Of a stretch of 64,000 nucleotides of DNA, positions 1 through 9,330 are shown piece after piece. Source of the stretch: Salinisphaera sp. G21_0 (GTDB taxonomy: Bacteria; Pseudomonadota; Gammaproteobacteria; Pseudomonadales; Endozoicomonadaceae); contig NZ_JAGHQW010000003.1 in assembly GCF_017744115.1 (NCBI RefSeq), positions 62,001-126,000 of the forward strand, given 5' to 3'. How positions within the stretch are numbered: the first letter of the stretch is position 1; the number at the start of each line of letters is the position of its first letter. The position numbers and the translations under genes are program-made. The notes under the pieces were generated by a model. That model worked only from the letters and a program-made list of their open reading frames with translations. It did not search any database and was not told the origin of the DNA.

Positions 1-1
1 G

Positions 2-334
2 GCAATGCAGCGTGCCGTTGAGGGATTATCGGTCAGGCCCGAACTGGCTTATATCGATGGTAACCGCTGTCCAACGCTTTCCTGTCGTGCTGAAGCCATT
101 GTAAAAGGCGATAGCCGTGTTCCTGAGATTGCTGCCGCTTCCATTATTGCCAAGGTGACCCGCGACCGGGAAATGTTGATTATGGACAGGGAGTGGCCGG
201 GTTATGGCATCGCAGGGCATAAAGGTTATCCTACTAAAGTCCACCTTGAAGCATTAAGAAAGTTGGGGCCAGCTCCCGTCCATCGTCGTTCCTTCAAGCC
301 GGTTCGTGAGCTCCTGGCTGACGTGGTCAGTTGA
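2..334 (+). CDS. rnhB: Ribonuclease HII, C-terminal part (runs off the window)
   Basis: Endonuclease that cuts the RNA strand of RNA-DNA hybrids and removes misincorporated ribonucleotides in the cytoplasm. Only about the last 110 residues are present; the reading frame is already open at the left edge, so the internal ATG at 5 is not the start. Seen: the conserved [12 protein letters not shown] block, the [15 protein letters not shown] block and the [11 protein letters not shown] tail, all typical of RnhB. The N-terminal catalytic DEVG region lies outside. In many gammaproteobacteria rnhB directly precedes dnaE; here about 9 kb of accessory sequence separates them. Confidence 0.95.
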   Translation, partial: AMQRAVEGLSVRPELAYIDGNRCPTLSCRAEAIVKGDSRVPEIAAASIIAKVTRDREMLIMDREWPGYGIAGHKGYPTKVHLEALRKLGPAPVHRRSFKPVRELLADVVS

Positions 335-668
335 AATAAAAAGCAACCGGCGCAACAAGCCCTGCCAGGCTTGGCCTGTGCAGGTCTTTGGGGCGCAATA
401 ATACAGTCATTTCAATGTGGGCGTTGTCAGGTCAGATTTACAGTGTCTGTGAGGAGCTGGTACTTTTACGAGAGACATTGCGTAGCGCAGGAGGGCAGTT
501 AACCGGCATGCCTGCTGTGACCAAATGGTGATAATTCTGAAGGAACTTTTGCTTAATAACTCACTCTAATAACAAGCTCACTAACACTGAGTATTTCAAG
601 CCTTTCTGAAAACAAGAAAGAATCTGGAACTTTGTTGTGTCAGCAACAGAAAATTTGAGTTTATAAGA
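335..668. other. Intergenic stretch with no recognised gene
   Basis: About 330 bases between rnhB and a small membrane-protein gene. I see no convincing coding frame, no hairpin followed by a T-run and no tRNA-like fold. The last 100 bases are AT-rich and probably carry the promoter of the next gene. Confidence 0.5.
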
Positions 669-1034
669 ATGAATTTCAATATGAATGGTATGAATCCATA
701 TAAGCCTTTTCCGCCCGTGACCACGCAGCCACAACCTGAGAAATATCGTATATCAGATTATACCCTTAATTGTAACGCCACTGTTAAAAGAGATGCTGTC
801 ACGACTGTTGGCCTTATCGCGGGGAGTACCGGTTTAGCCTCTCTTATTGGTGGTGCTCTTTCCAGCTGGAAAACAGCTGCAGTTATCGGTACCGGCCTAC
901 CTGTTTGTGCTGCTGCTACTTGTGGTACTGCTGTCGTCTGTATCTGCATAGATGACTGCCCGTGCTTTAAGCCGCTTCCGGAGCGACAGGTCGAGCACGC
1001 CAAGGCGGGTTACCTGACCGTTGAGGAGCAGTAG
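669..1034 (+). CDS. Small hydrophobic protein of unknown function
   Basis: I do not recognise this 121-residue protein. A polar N-terminus (about residues 1-35) is followed by two Gly/Ala-rich hydrophobic stretches (about 44-65 and 68-95), which could be membrane spans separated by a short SSWK turn. The second runs into a Cys-rich patch (CICIDDCPCF). The tail is polar and charged. It precedes the giant AAA+ gene on the same strand by about 265 bases, so the two could be functionally linked, but nothing in the sequence proves it. The ATG follows an AT-rich leader without a clear Shine-Dalgarno site. The three paralogs at 31336-33358 share its style (small, Cys-containing hydrophobic centre) but not obviously its sequence. 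Confidence 0.6.
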   Translation: MNFNMNGMNPYKPFPPVTTQPQPEKYRISDYTLNCNATVKRDAVTTVGLIAGSTGLASLIGGALSSWKTAAVIGTGLPVCAAATCGTAVVCICIDDCPCFKPLPERQVEHAKAGYLTVEEQ

Positions 1035-1299
1035 TACATAACTCCTGGTGCAGAAAAGCGTTAATATTCGTATACCTCGCTCAACCTGCAGCGGAGTACC
1101 GCACTTCGACTCCGCTTCAGGCTCCGATTATGAACTGCCTTTTAGCCACAAATCCTCGCCTGAACAACTCCAATTGTGTTCTAAACTACCTGACAACTTT
1201 CAGTTTTAAATCAGTATTTCTTGATAGGTGTCATTTCTGATACCGGGTGTTTTTTTCTGCAAAGAATAGTTCAGCAGTCTGTAATCCAAAAAGAACCTT

Positions 1300-4200
1300 A
1301 TGGATAATGGAGTAGCGGGATCTATGAACATTCAAAATAGTGGCAACAATGTACGATTGGAATCAGAGCGTAACTTGTTGGCCAAAAAGGCAAAATTGAA
1401 GCAACCGTTAAAGCCAGTGGATATGTGCGATGAAGTACAATCCAGGCTGCATTTAACGTCACCCCGGATTCCGCTGTCTGACAATGCGAGAACTGTATGC
1501 TTACAGGTTTCACCAGACCTGAGGTCTTCCCATTCCTTTGATTTTCGTTTTGTCGCTAATAATAATCAGGTTCGACATCTTTTATCTGCTCAAACCCATG
1601 AGCAAGACGTAGTCATTCTTTCGCATCCGGATGATCTTTCGCAGGGGAACCTGCTCAGCCGCTTGAGTATTGCCGGGACCGGTCATCACTCTTTGAAACC
1701 GGGCAAGCTATTTGAAAATAACGAGCCTTTGACCCTGGTTATCGATATCCGAACGCTCACCAGTGAAGAGCTGCCAAAACTTAATGATTTGCTGGATCCG
1801 GATAATCCTTGTCTGTTTGACAAAGTCACTCAGAAAAAACGTGCTCTGGGTAAACATGTTTCGCTGCTGGTATTGGCCAGTCATGGGCAGTTGGCAATGG
1901 CGGGGAAAAGTGACGAAGCACCGGGTGCGGATTTCTGGCGACGAATTAATCGACCGGGCAATACCTGGCAGTTTGACGCAGACAATGGCAATGACCAGAC
2001 AATGGATATCGGTGATGTGCCACCGGTATTGGCTGAACTCCCCCCGGACAGTGCTATGGATGATGGCAATACCGTTATTATCCACTGTCATTTGCACAGT
2101 AATTGGCGACAGCTGTTTTTTGGTGGACCCGCGGTGGATAAGCAGGGGCGTATCCGGCATCTGTCTGGCAAATTTGAGCAATTGCAAGTCGGGCAACGGG
2201 TGATTCTCAAAGGAGCCGACTGGAATAATCTGGCATTTGAACAGACCATTCGCCAACTGCTGGCGCAAAAGCGTTATGAGAGCAACGGGGCTGTCTGTAC
2301 TCTGCCAGAAGATATTCAGTTTTACCGGATGCCGGTGGGAGATGACGAGCTGCTATCGCTGTTTCAAACCATGGCTAACTGGGGGGATGCAAGACTTGCC
2401 TGTAACGAGCCACAAAACCTGTTGATCATTAACCATAGCAATATTACGGAATGGTTGGGGCCAATCAGTATCGGGCAGGAGGGTTTTGCGTTTCCTAACA
2501 CCAGCTTGCTGGACCAGGTTAAGGCCGGTGACGTGGTGACCGTCACTTCACCTCTCAGTGAAGCGCTCTGGTTTCTTTTGCTGGGTGCACTGCAGAATAT
2601 CCACCAGACCACAGGGGTAAAACCGAAGCTTCAGGTCGATCATTCACAGCGGCAACCGCAATCACTTGGGCTGACAGAAAAAGCCGGGCAACCGGAACTG
2701 GCCAGCTACATTGGCTGTAAAGATAATACCGGGGGGCACGCTCCCGTTAACACAGTGACTTATCAGCACAGTGCCCAGGCAAATCACTGGATTAATGGTC
2801 ATCAGGGAACGCCCCTGGTGATACAGATCAATAACCAGACCGGCTTCAGCCAGTTGTTTGACAATATCTTTATCACCTCGGAGCAAAAGGCGCATTTTGG
2901 CCGCTGTCAGAGCGGCTTGCAGGCAGCTTTGAGCACGGGAAAGCCCGTTGTATTCCGCGGGCTGGAGAGCAATCCAAAGCTTCAGCAGCTGCTTGAGCCC
3001 CTGGTATATGGACAACCTCTGCTGGTTAACGGCACATTACAGGCTTACCCGAAAGCTTGTATTACCGTACTCTGGCCCGGGCTTGCACAAAGCCCATCCC
3101 CGGTATGGAGCGCAATGATCGCCGCCGCAGAGTCATGTCCACCGGTAGATATCTGGAATATCACCGCCGAACATCATGGTATGTCCCGGAGTGAACTCCC
3201 GGAACAGGTGCTCAGGCAACTCTGCGAAGCTTTTAAAACCGTACCTGCCACCCTTTGTCATCCATTGCCTGAAATCACAGAAGGGATGTTGAATAACCTG
3301 ATATTGGCTGCCCGGCGGGCACAGCAGGTTGACCATGCACCACAGCTGCAACCCTGCCATTGGCGCAAAGCCATCAATAGCGTATTCAGTCATGGCACCC
3401 GGCAGAATCCGTCAGTTCGTGATTTTATGAAGGTGGCTTGCAGGCAGTTATTACCGGATGCAGCGCAAACTGCCTGGGTGGATCCTGAGCGGTTGAATGC
3501 TGTCATTAGCAGCGCCCAGCCGTTAGACAGGAGTTTTGTCAGGCTCAATGTGTGGCAACTGGCCAGGGCTTTTGGCCCGACTGTATTTGCCAATACTGTT
3601 TTTGAACAACCACAACTGTTCTATGAAAGTCCATTTCGAGCCTACATGTCCGACGAATGTATGGATTGCCTCTGCGCCTTGATTGTCGCACAAACGCCCC
3701 GGATGCTGCGAAGTTCGGTGGCTTTTCAGCTGCAGGTTGATCCACTGCTGGCAGAGCAGTACCAACAGTTAACAATCAGGCCACAAAATCAGATCAGGCG
3801 GTTGGAAGATGCGCTGGCTTCTGGCTGGCAGTTACGTCCATATTCAGTACAGACCCGATCGGATGCCATTCATACTCTGGCGACGGATTGTTATCGTATT
3901 AGCCAGGAGAGAGTAGCCAGAAAAAATGAACCGGAGCGCATTGCGCGGCTGGAGCACCTGCTGGCGCAATCACTTGAATGGCAAGGTTGCGCTCAGGCTC
4001 CGCTTCAGGCGCTGGCCCATGATCTTTATTACGGCTCGGTTAACCAGAAGGATCGGGAACTTCGTCGTTTATCCAGGCTCTATGACCGGCTTGAGGATTC
4101 TCCCGTCATTTTCCTGCAGGGAGAAACCGGGACTGGCAAAAGTTATTTTGCCGCCAAAACTGCCGAGGCGTCTGGATTGGCTTCGCTGATTTCTCTTGGC

Positions 4201-7200
4201 CCCTGCGACAGCGAACAGACCCTGATGAAACGCTGGCAATGGCGGGAAAATACCGGCACCGGTGGTGATCGTTATATGGCATTACAAGAGAGGGCATTAC
4301 TGGAATGGGCCAATACTCAACCTGCCGCTGACGGTCATTATGTCACAGTGGTTCTGGATGAGGCCAATCTGGCCAATACCGGATTGCAGGCTTCACTGAA
4401 TGGTTTATGGGAGCCGACACCGTGCATCTATGTTAACGGTCACCCGGTTAAGGTGACTGCTCAGCACAGAGTGATTTTGACCGGGAACCCGGTCCATTAC
4501 GCCGGACGCCAATTAGACCCCGTGCTGAAGGAGAAACTGCCCGGGGCATACTACCTTCCCTTAAATCGGGCTTATCTCAGGGACCGGGTGGTTGAACCTG
4601 CTCTGCTAAGGCAGTTACAACGGTATTTGCCAGAACCGCAAACAGACGACATTGTACGAAGCGCCAGTGACCGTATGATGGTGCTTTGGCAATACTATCC
4701 GGAATTGCTGCCGGAACATGAGTTTACTCCCAGGGATTTGACCGATATCTGCAGCTGGGTGGGTTGGTATCTGGATCGTGCATTATCCAATGGGCACAGA
4801 CAGGGCAGCGTTACCCGTGAACGGGTGGATGGGTTGATCTTGCAGAGTTTTCAGGATGTACTGGGCTCAGAAATTCCCGGGGTGAGTCAGGATGCCAGGA
4901 CAGCACTGGAACTCTGGTTTTCTGCCCATGACCGGGTAGACAACACGTTGAGAGACCTGGTACATACTCAGGTCCTGGAGGGTATACGAAACACTTTTAT
5001 CCGGGCGACGTTACAAACCCGGCCGGAGTTTGATACCTCCGGATCAGCGGTCAGTGAATTGGTGCAACGGCTTGGTCAGGATTTAAGCCGATGTCAGCAA
5101 GCGCATCATCACGTCAGCAAACATCATGGTCGTCAGGCTACCCTGATTGAAGGCCCTGCCGGGCGGGGTAAGGATGTCACCCTGAACCTGTTGATTGAAA
5201 GCTTCAAACAGCAGGTTGCACAGCGGGGAGAATCCATGCCGGAGGTATTTTATTGCAATGCCGGGGATTGTCCCTGGGACAGAGTGTGCGAAGCCATCCA
5301 GCGGGCGAAAGTCAACGGTGGCATCGTAGTCATTTCTGAATTGAATCTGATTGATAGCCAGCACCTGGAAGGGGAACTCAATGATATTCTGGCCGGTGAC
5401 GCTCATCCGGGGTTCCACCTGTTTGCCACCACCAATCCTCCCCGGTACAGTGGACGAAAACCGTTATCACCGGCGTTGAAAGGACGTTTCCGCCATTTGC
5501 CTATCCGACAATATAATCCGGCGGAACTGCAGGCCATTGTTGAAAAAGTGTTGCCACAAACGCCAAAGGGCAAGTCCGCTGCTGAATTGTTGACACAGTG
5601 GCACTGTCAACTGAGGGCCTGTTTGCAACAGCAAGGCCTGCCCTTGCAGCCCACCGGCCTGGATTTACAAAATCTGGCCAGGGCCGTCATTAAAGAAGGA
5701 GACTTTACCGAAAATACGCTCCGTCAACACATCAATCATCACTATCACCTTTATTTTATAGCGGTCAGAGCAACCCTGGAGAAATTGCCGGAATTATCGG
5801 CTGTGCCCATTGGCCAGTGGGGGATTGATCCTATACTTTGCAATTGGTTTCACCACACGAAGCTTGGCTCTGATCGCCCCTGGTTGATACGTCGCAGCAA
5901 TCTCAACCATATTGATGAACAGCACCATGAAATACAAATCAAGGCTGACCTGGGTGATGCAGAGGCCCGAACGGAAATCATCAAGCGTGTGGCTCAGGCC
6001 CAATGGCTGGCTTCGGATCTCTCCCCGAAACCGAAAGATGCGGATGATACTCTGACCCAGACTCTTTATCGATACTGGCAGCACTGTTGGTTTGATCACA
6101 GGTTTAATCACACTGGGGTGGAGGCAAATACAGTCTTTACCCTGACGGATGCCCAAAAGCAAACACTGAAAATATCCACTAACCAGCCATACTTCCGGGA
6201 AGCTGACAAACAGATAAGTGCATGGGATGCCAACAAGGTTTTTTTGTGGCCTGCCTTTTGGCAGAAAATCTCACGGATAGTCTCAAACCCCGTCAGACAC
6301 TATTCCTGCAGTGGCAATAGGCAGGGTACTCGAAAAAGGTCAGATTTTCACAGTTCCGGCGCAGAAGCGATAGACCAGAAACGGGCAAAAAAAGAGGAAG
6401 TTATTGATGGACAATATCCTGGTGCTGTTTCAGTAAAAAGTGGCGATACATACAACTCTCCGGGAAAGCCACTCTCTGACCATTCAGCTGCTCAATCTGC
6501 ACCACGGGAAAATGGCGAAACAGAGGCTTCCACTATTTCCGCAAACTATACCCTGCCTCTTGATAAACAGGCAGAGTTACCCGCCAAAACGATTCTGCAT
6601 TTGGATGTTGATACCGCTTATGAACACAGAGAGTTACCTCAGTTGGTGGAGAGAAAGATTTTTTCCTCTCGTGAAAGCCCCAGGATGTATCGCCTGGAGG
6701 TCTTTGATGTGGCTTTGAATAATAAGGGTAATGTTGAACTACGAAGTTTCAGCCCCGGGGCGCTCGGTTTTGAGGTGGTGCTTCCCTCCGCTCTGCCTGA
6801 TGGAGAAGTAACCCTGGGCAGTGGGCAGAGCCTGGGTGTTCATTGCCTGTGGGTAGACAAGGATAAGTATTTTTACCTGCCAGGTCTGAACCCGGATGAA
6901 ACTATCCAGGCTTGGCGAATAAAACCGTCTCTGGATTACCGGTTGATAAAAGACAGGTATACAGGCCTTCACATGGTGCGTTTTCCAAATGTCGGGGATG
7001 ATCAGGAAATAACAGTTAACTACGTTGTAGAAAAAAGAGTGACAAAAAGTTCGTGTAAAAAACTATCGGTCGAAACGTTGGATTTATTGCAGCAATCTGG
7101 CGATGCGAGGTTAGACTGCACTGTTTCTGATCCCATGAAGTTACAATTAACTGAATTCTTTAACGGCTTTGCAGCAGCTGATATGCCAGAGAATCAAAAG

Positions 7201-9141
7201 AAACAGATTCATTGTATTCAGTCGGCAAAGACCCTGAAAGATCGTATTGCTGCAATAGCAGAGTATTGCGAAAATTTTAAAGGCTCAGAGAAATATGAAG
7301 GTGGTGAAGGTTTTTTTCGCTTTCTGCTGTGGCGTCAACAGGGCAGTTGTCAACACAGAACGCCCATATTTGTGGCGCTCTGCCGCTATTTTGGAATTCC
7401 TGCTCGCGCAGTAAGAGCTAAATACCACCTGTATCCGGAGTATTCACTGGATGGCGGCATGAGCTGGAAGCCAGAGGATCTCGGAGGCGCTCCTGTAAAA
7501 CATGTAAAACGAATCGAACCTGACTTTCAGCCTTTCAGGCAGGGAGGTGGTTCCAGCACCGAGTCAAAGAAGATTAAGGCGTTTCTGGAAAGTACTGATC
7601 CAGAGCAACAGCAGCGCCTTGCCAAAGCTTATAATTGGAGTATCAAAGATCTGCACAAAGCCCTTGAGGCAGGCTGTGCATTACCAAGTAAAGTGCCAAG
7701 TACCAGCGAGGTGGTAAGAAGGCTTTGGGAAAAAAAAGACTTAACCGGTTTTTCTCTGGGCGTCTCAATCCTGGAAAAGAAAGAGACACTGAACGTTGAT
7801 GAATCTGGGTTGATTGGCAGGGTGTTTTGTAGGAATTCCTGTACCTACTATAAACCGATGTCTGAGGCGGTGAGTCAAATATTGTCCAGCAGTAGTGAAG
7901 ATCAGGTGAGCGGGCTGCTCAAGGCGCTCTACTCAAAAGCGATTGTTCACAACCGTTATAATGATCATGATCATTGGTTGGGTTCAATTGTGGATATACT
8001 GACAGAGAGTAATTCAGCCCACCCCCCAGTCATTCAGTTTGCCGTTGAAGCATTCAAGGCGGGTTGGCTAAGACCCCCGCAAAGATGCTATACCGATATT
8101 ATTCCAGCTCGTAAGTATCATGACCTGATGGTACGTCTGGAAACTGTAAAGGAATTGAAGGCTCAGGCCGTCAATTACTTGGGACAGTGGTATAAAGCAT
8201 TGCTGACTCCGGGAATGAATAGCCAGAAGTGGCTGAGTTATTACGATTGGGAACTGAAAGGAGACAATCATTTTTTTGTAACCCAAAGCTTTAATGGGGT
8301 TTCGCCATTCCTGGTAGAAAAAATCGACTGTTCGTCTTTACAGTTGTCCTGGACGGACAACCCTGAGGGCATTCCGGACATTGAGCGAATGTTGGTGAGA
8401 AAGCCCGCTTTTCCACAGTTTAACGCCAGTAAGACTGGCATTCGCCCGGTTATTATACTGGGTAAGCCTGATTGGGCCTACACAGTTATCGCGGATGAAG
8501 TTGAAGCCCATTATCCATCAGAACCATGGCAGGTTATGGAAACAAACTTCAGGCATAGTCTGACATATACTCAATATTTCGCTGAAGTTCGTAAAGTACC
8601 CAGAAGAGATACCAATAAAACTCACAGGTCTGCCCGTCTTCCAGCGAAGCGAGAAGGCAGTCGAAATCAAAAAGAGTCTGAAGAGTATAATAAAAAAACC
8701 AAGGAAATCTGGACAAGGTACAAGCCAATTATAAATTCCCTCCATGTGCCGGGTAATGGCAATTCAAGTGTCCCTAACGCTATGGTTAAACAGGCTATTT
8801 ACCAGGCATTCACTTATTACCTGTATCATATGACAAAAACCAGGGGCGGTCGTTTAACTTATTGTTTTCTTGAGGCTTCTGTCGGACGCAGGTATTCCAA
8901 CAGATATGGTGCCCATGAAGTATCCTCACCGGAAGAGCTGTATGCCATGATGACGAAAACACAGAATAATTCTGCTCTTGAAAAATCTGTTAAGGCCCGT
9001 TATTTGAGTCAGGCACACAACACGGACAATGCGCTGGTGCTTAAATCTGAGGAATTAACCACCATTGCCAGGGAATTCCTGAATACGGTGAATTTTAAGT
9101 CGATTTATGAGTTACTACTAAATAGAGACTGTCGGACTTAA
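1300..9141 (+). CDS. Giant protein with two AAA+ modules and a transglutaminase-like domain
   Basis: A 2613-residue protein. The N-terminal 900 residues are of unknown fold and contain loosely repeated segments. A first AAA+ module has Walker A GETGTGKS at residues 941-948, Walker B with D1020/E1021 (VVLDEANL) and a GNP sensor-1-like motif, in the style of MoxR/midasin/dynein-type ATPases. A second module has an altered Walker A (GPAGRGKD, 1285-1292) and a Walker B in which the Asp is Ser (VVISELN, E1347), so it may not hydrolyse ATP. The region around 2010-2065 looks like a transglutaminase/cysteine-protease core: C2017 in GSCQHRTP, H2043, and D2060 after a Gly-Gly-x-x-Trp turn. No signal peptide is seen. 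MoxR-type ATPases and transglutaminase-like proteins are often neighbours in bacterial operons; here they are in one chain. A later ATG at 1324 is an alternative start. The function, possibly host-directed or remodelling, is inferred only. Confidence 0.8.
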   Translation: MDNGVAGSMNIQNSGNNVRLESERNLLAKKAKLKQPLKPVDMCDEVQSRLHLTSPRIPLSDNARTVCLQVSPDLRSSHSFDFRFVANNNQVRHLLSAQTHEQDVVILSHPDDLSQGNLLSRLSIAGTGHHSLKPGKLFENNEPLTLVIDIRTLTSEELPKLNDLLDPDNPCLFDKVTQKKRALGKHVSLLVLASHGQLAMAGKSDEAPGADFWRRINRPGNTWQFDADNGNDQTMDIGDVPPVLAELPPDSAMDDGNTVIIHCHLHSNWRQLFFGGPAVDKQGRIRHLSGKFEQLQVGQRVILKGADWNNLAFEQTIRQLLAQKRYESNGAVCTLPEDIQFYRMPVGDDELLSLFQTMANWGDARLACNEPQNLLIINHSNITEWLGPISIGQEGFAFPNTSLLDQVKAGDVVTVTSPLSEALWFLLLGALQNIHQTTGVKPKLQVDHSQRQPQSLGLTEKAGQPELASYIGCKDNTGGHAPVNTVTYQHSAQANHWINGHQGTPLVIQINNQTGFSQLFDNIFITSEQKAHFGRCQSGLQAALSTGKPVVFRGLESNPKLQQLLEPLVYGQPLLVNGTLQAYPKACITVLWPGLAQSPSPVWSAMIAAAESCPPVDIWNITAEHHGMSRSELPEQVLRQLCEAFKTVPATLCHPLPEITEGMLNNLILAARRAQQVDHAPQLQPCHWRKAINSVFSHGTRQNPSVRDFMKVACRQLLPDAAQTAWVDPERLNAVISSAQPLDRSFVRLNVWQLARAFGPTVFANTVFEQPQLFYESPFRAYMSDECMDCLCALIVAQTPRMLRSSVAFQLQVDPLLAEQYQQLTIRPQNQIRRLEDALASGWQLRPYSVQTRSDAIHTLATDCYRISQERVARKNEPERIARLEHLLAQSLEWQGCAQAPLQALAHDLYYGSVNQKDRELRRLSRLYDRLEDSPVIFLQGETGTGKSYFAAKTAEASGLASLISLGPCDSEQTLMKRWQWRENTGTGGDRYMALQERALLEWANTQPAADGHYVTVVLDEANLANTGLQASLNGLWEPTPCIYVNGHPVKVTAQHRVILTGNPVHYAGRQLDPVLKEKLPGAYYLPLNRAYLRDRVVEPALLRQLQRYLPEPQTDDIVRSASDRMMVLWQYYPELLPEHEFTPRDLTDICSWVGWYLDRALSNGHRQGSVTRERVDGLILQSFQDVLGSEIPGVSQDARTALELWFSAHDRVDNTLRDLVHTQVLEGIRNTFIRATLQTRPEFDTSGSAVSELVQRLGQDLSRCQQAHHHVSKHHGRQATLIEGPAGRGKDVTLNLLIESFKQQVAQRGESMPEVFYCNAGDCPWDRVCEAIQRAKVNGGIVVISELNLIDSQHLEGELNDILAGDAHPGFHLFATTNPPRYSGRKPLSPALKGRFRHLPIRQYNPAELQAIVEKVLPQTPKGKSAAELLTQWHCQLRACLQQQGLPLQPTGLDLQNLARAVIKEGDFTENTLRQHINHHYHLYFIAVRATLEKLPELSAVPIGQWGIDPILCNWFHHTKLGSDRPWLIRRSNLNHIDEQHHEIQIKADLGDAEARTEIIKRVAQAQWLASDLSPKPKDADDTLTQTLYRYWQHCWFDHRFNHTGVEANTVFTLTDAQKQTLKISTNQPYFREADKQISAWDANKVFLWPAFWQKISRIVSNPVRHYSCSGNRQGTRKRSDFHSSGAEAIDQKRAKKEEVIDGQYPGAVSVKSGDTYNSPGKPLSDHSAAQSAPRENGETEASTISANYTLPLDKQAELPAKTILHLDVDTAYEHRELPQLVERKIFSSRESPRMYRLEVFDVALNNKGNVELRSFSPGALGFEVVLPSALPDGEVTLGSGQSLGVHCLWVDKDKYFYLPGLNPDETIQAWRIKPSLDYRLIKDRYTGLHMVRFPNVGDDQEITVNYVVEKRVTKSSCKKLSVETLDLLQQSGDARLDCTVSDPMKLQLTEFFNGFAAADMPENQKKQIHCIQSAKTLKDRIAAIAEYCENFKGSEKYEGGEGFFRFLLWRQQGSCQHRTPIFVALCRYFGIPARAVRAKYHLYPEYSLDGGMSWKPEDLGGAPVKHVKRIEPDFQPFRQGGGSSTESKKIKAFLESTDPEQQQRLAKAYNWSIKDLHKALEAGCALPSKVPSTSEVVRRLWEKKDLTGFSLGVSILEKKETLNVDESGLIGRVFCRNSCTYYKPMSEAVSQILSSSSEDQVSGLLKALYSKAIVHNRYNDHDHWLGSIVDILTESNSAHPPVIQFAVEAFKAGWLRPPQRCYTDIIPARKYHDLMVRLETVKELKAQAVNYLGQWYKALLTPGMNSQKWLSYYDWELKGDNHFFVTQSFNGVSPFLVEKIDCSSLQLSWTDNPEGIPDIERMLVRKPAFPQFNASKTGIRPVIILGKPDWAYTVIADEVEAHYPSEPWQVMETNFRHSLTYTQYFAEVRKVPRRDTNKTHRSARLPAKREGSRNQKESEEYNKKTKEIWTRYKPIINSLHVPGNGNSSVPNAMVKQAIYQAFTYYLYHMTKTRGGRLTYCFLEASVGRRYSNRYGAHEVSSPEELYAMMTKTQNNSALEKSVKARYLSQAHNTDNALVLKSEELTTIAREFLNTVNFKSIYELLLNRDCRT

Positions 9142-9330
9142 GCATCCGTAGCGAGGATTGCGAGAAATTGAGGTTAAAGAATTCCCTGTTTTTTTGAATG
9201 TACTTTTTTGATGTTGGAATTTAACACTTGTTTTTTAATTGGCATTAAATATTGCATTAAATATTAATTTGTTAGGTGCATCCCTTCATTGTTATCATTA
9301 CCCGATTGCCATTCAGGACCTCCTTCTCCC

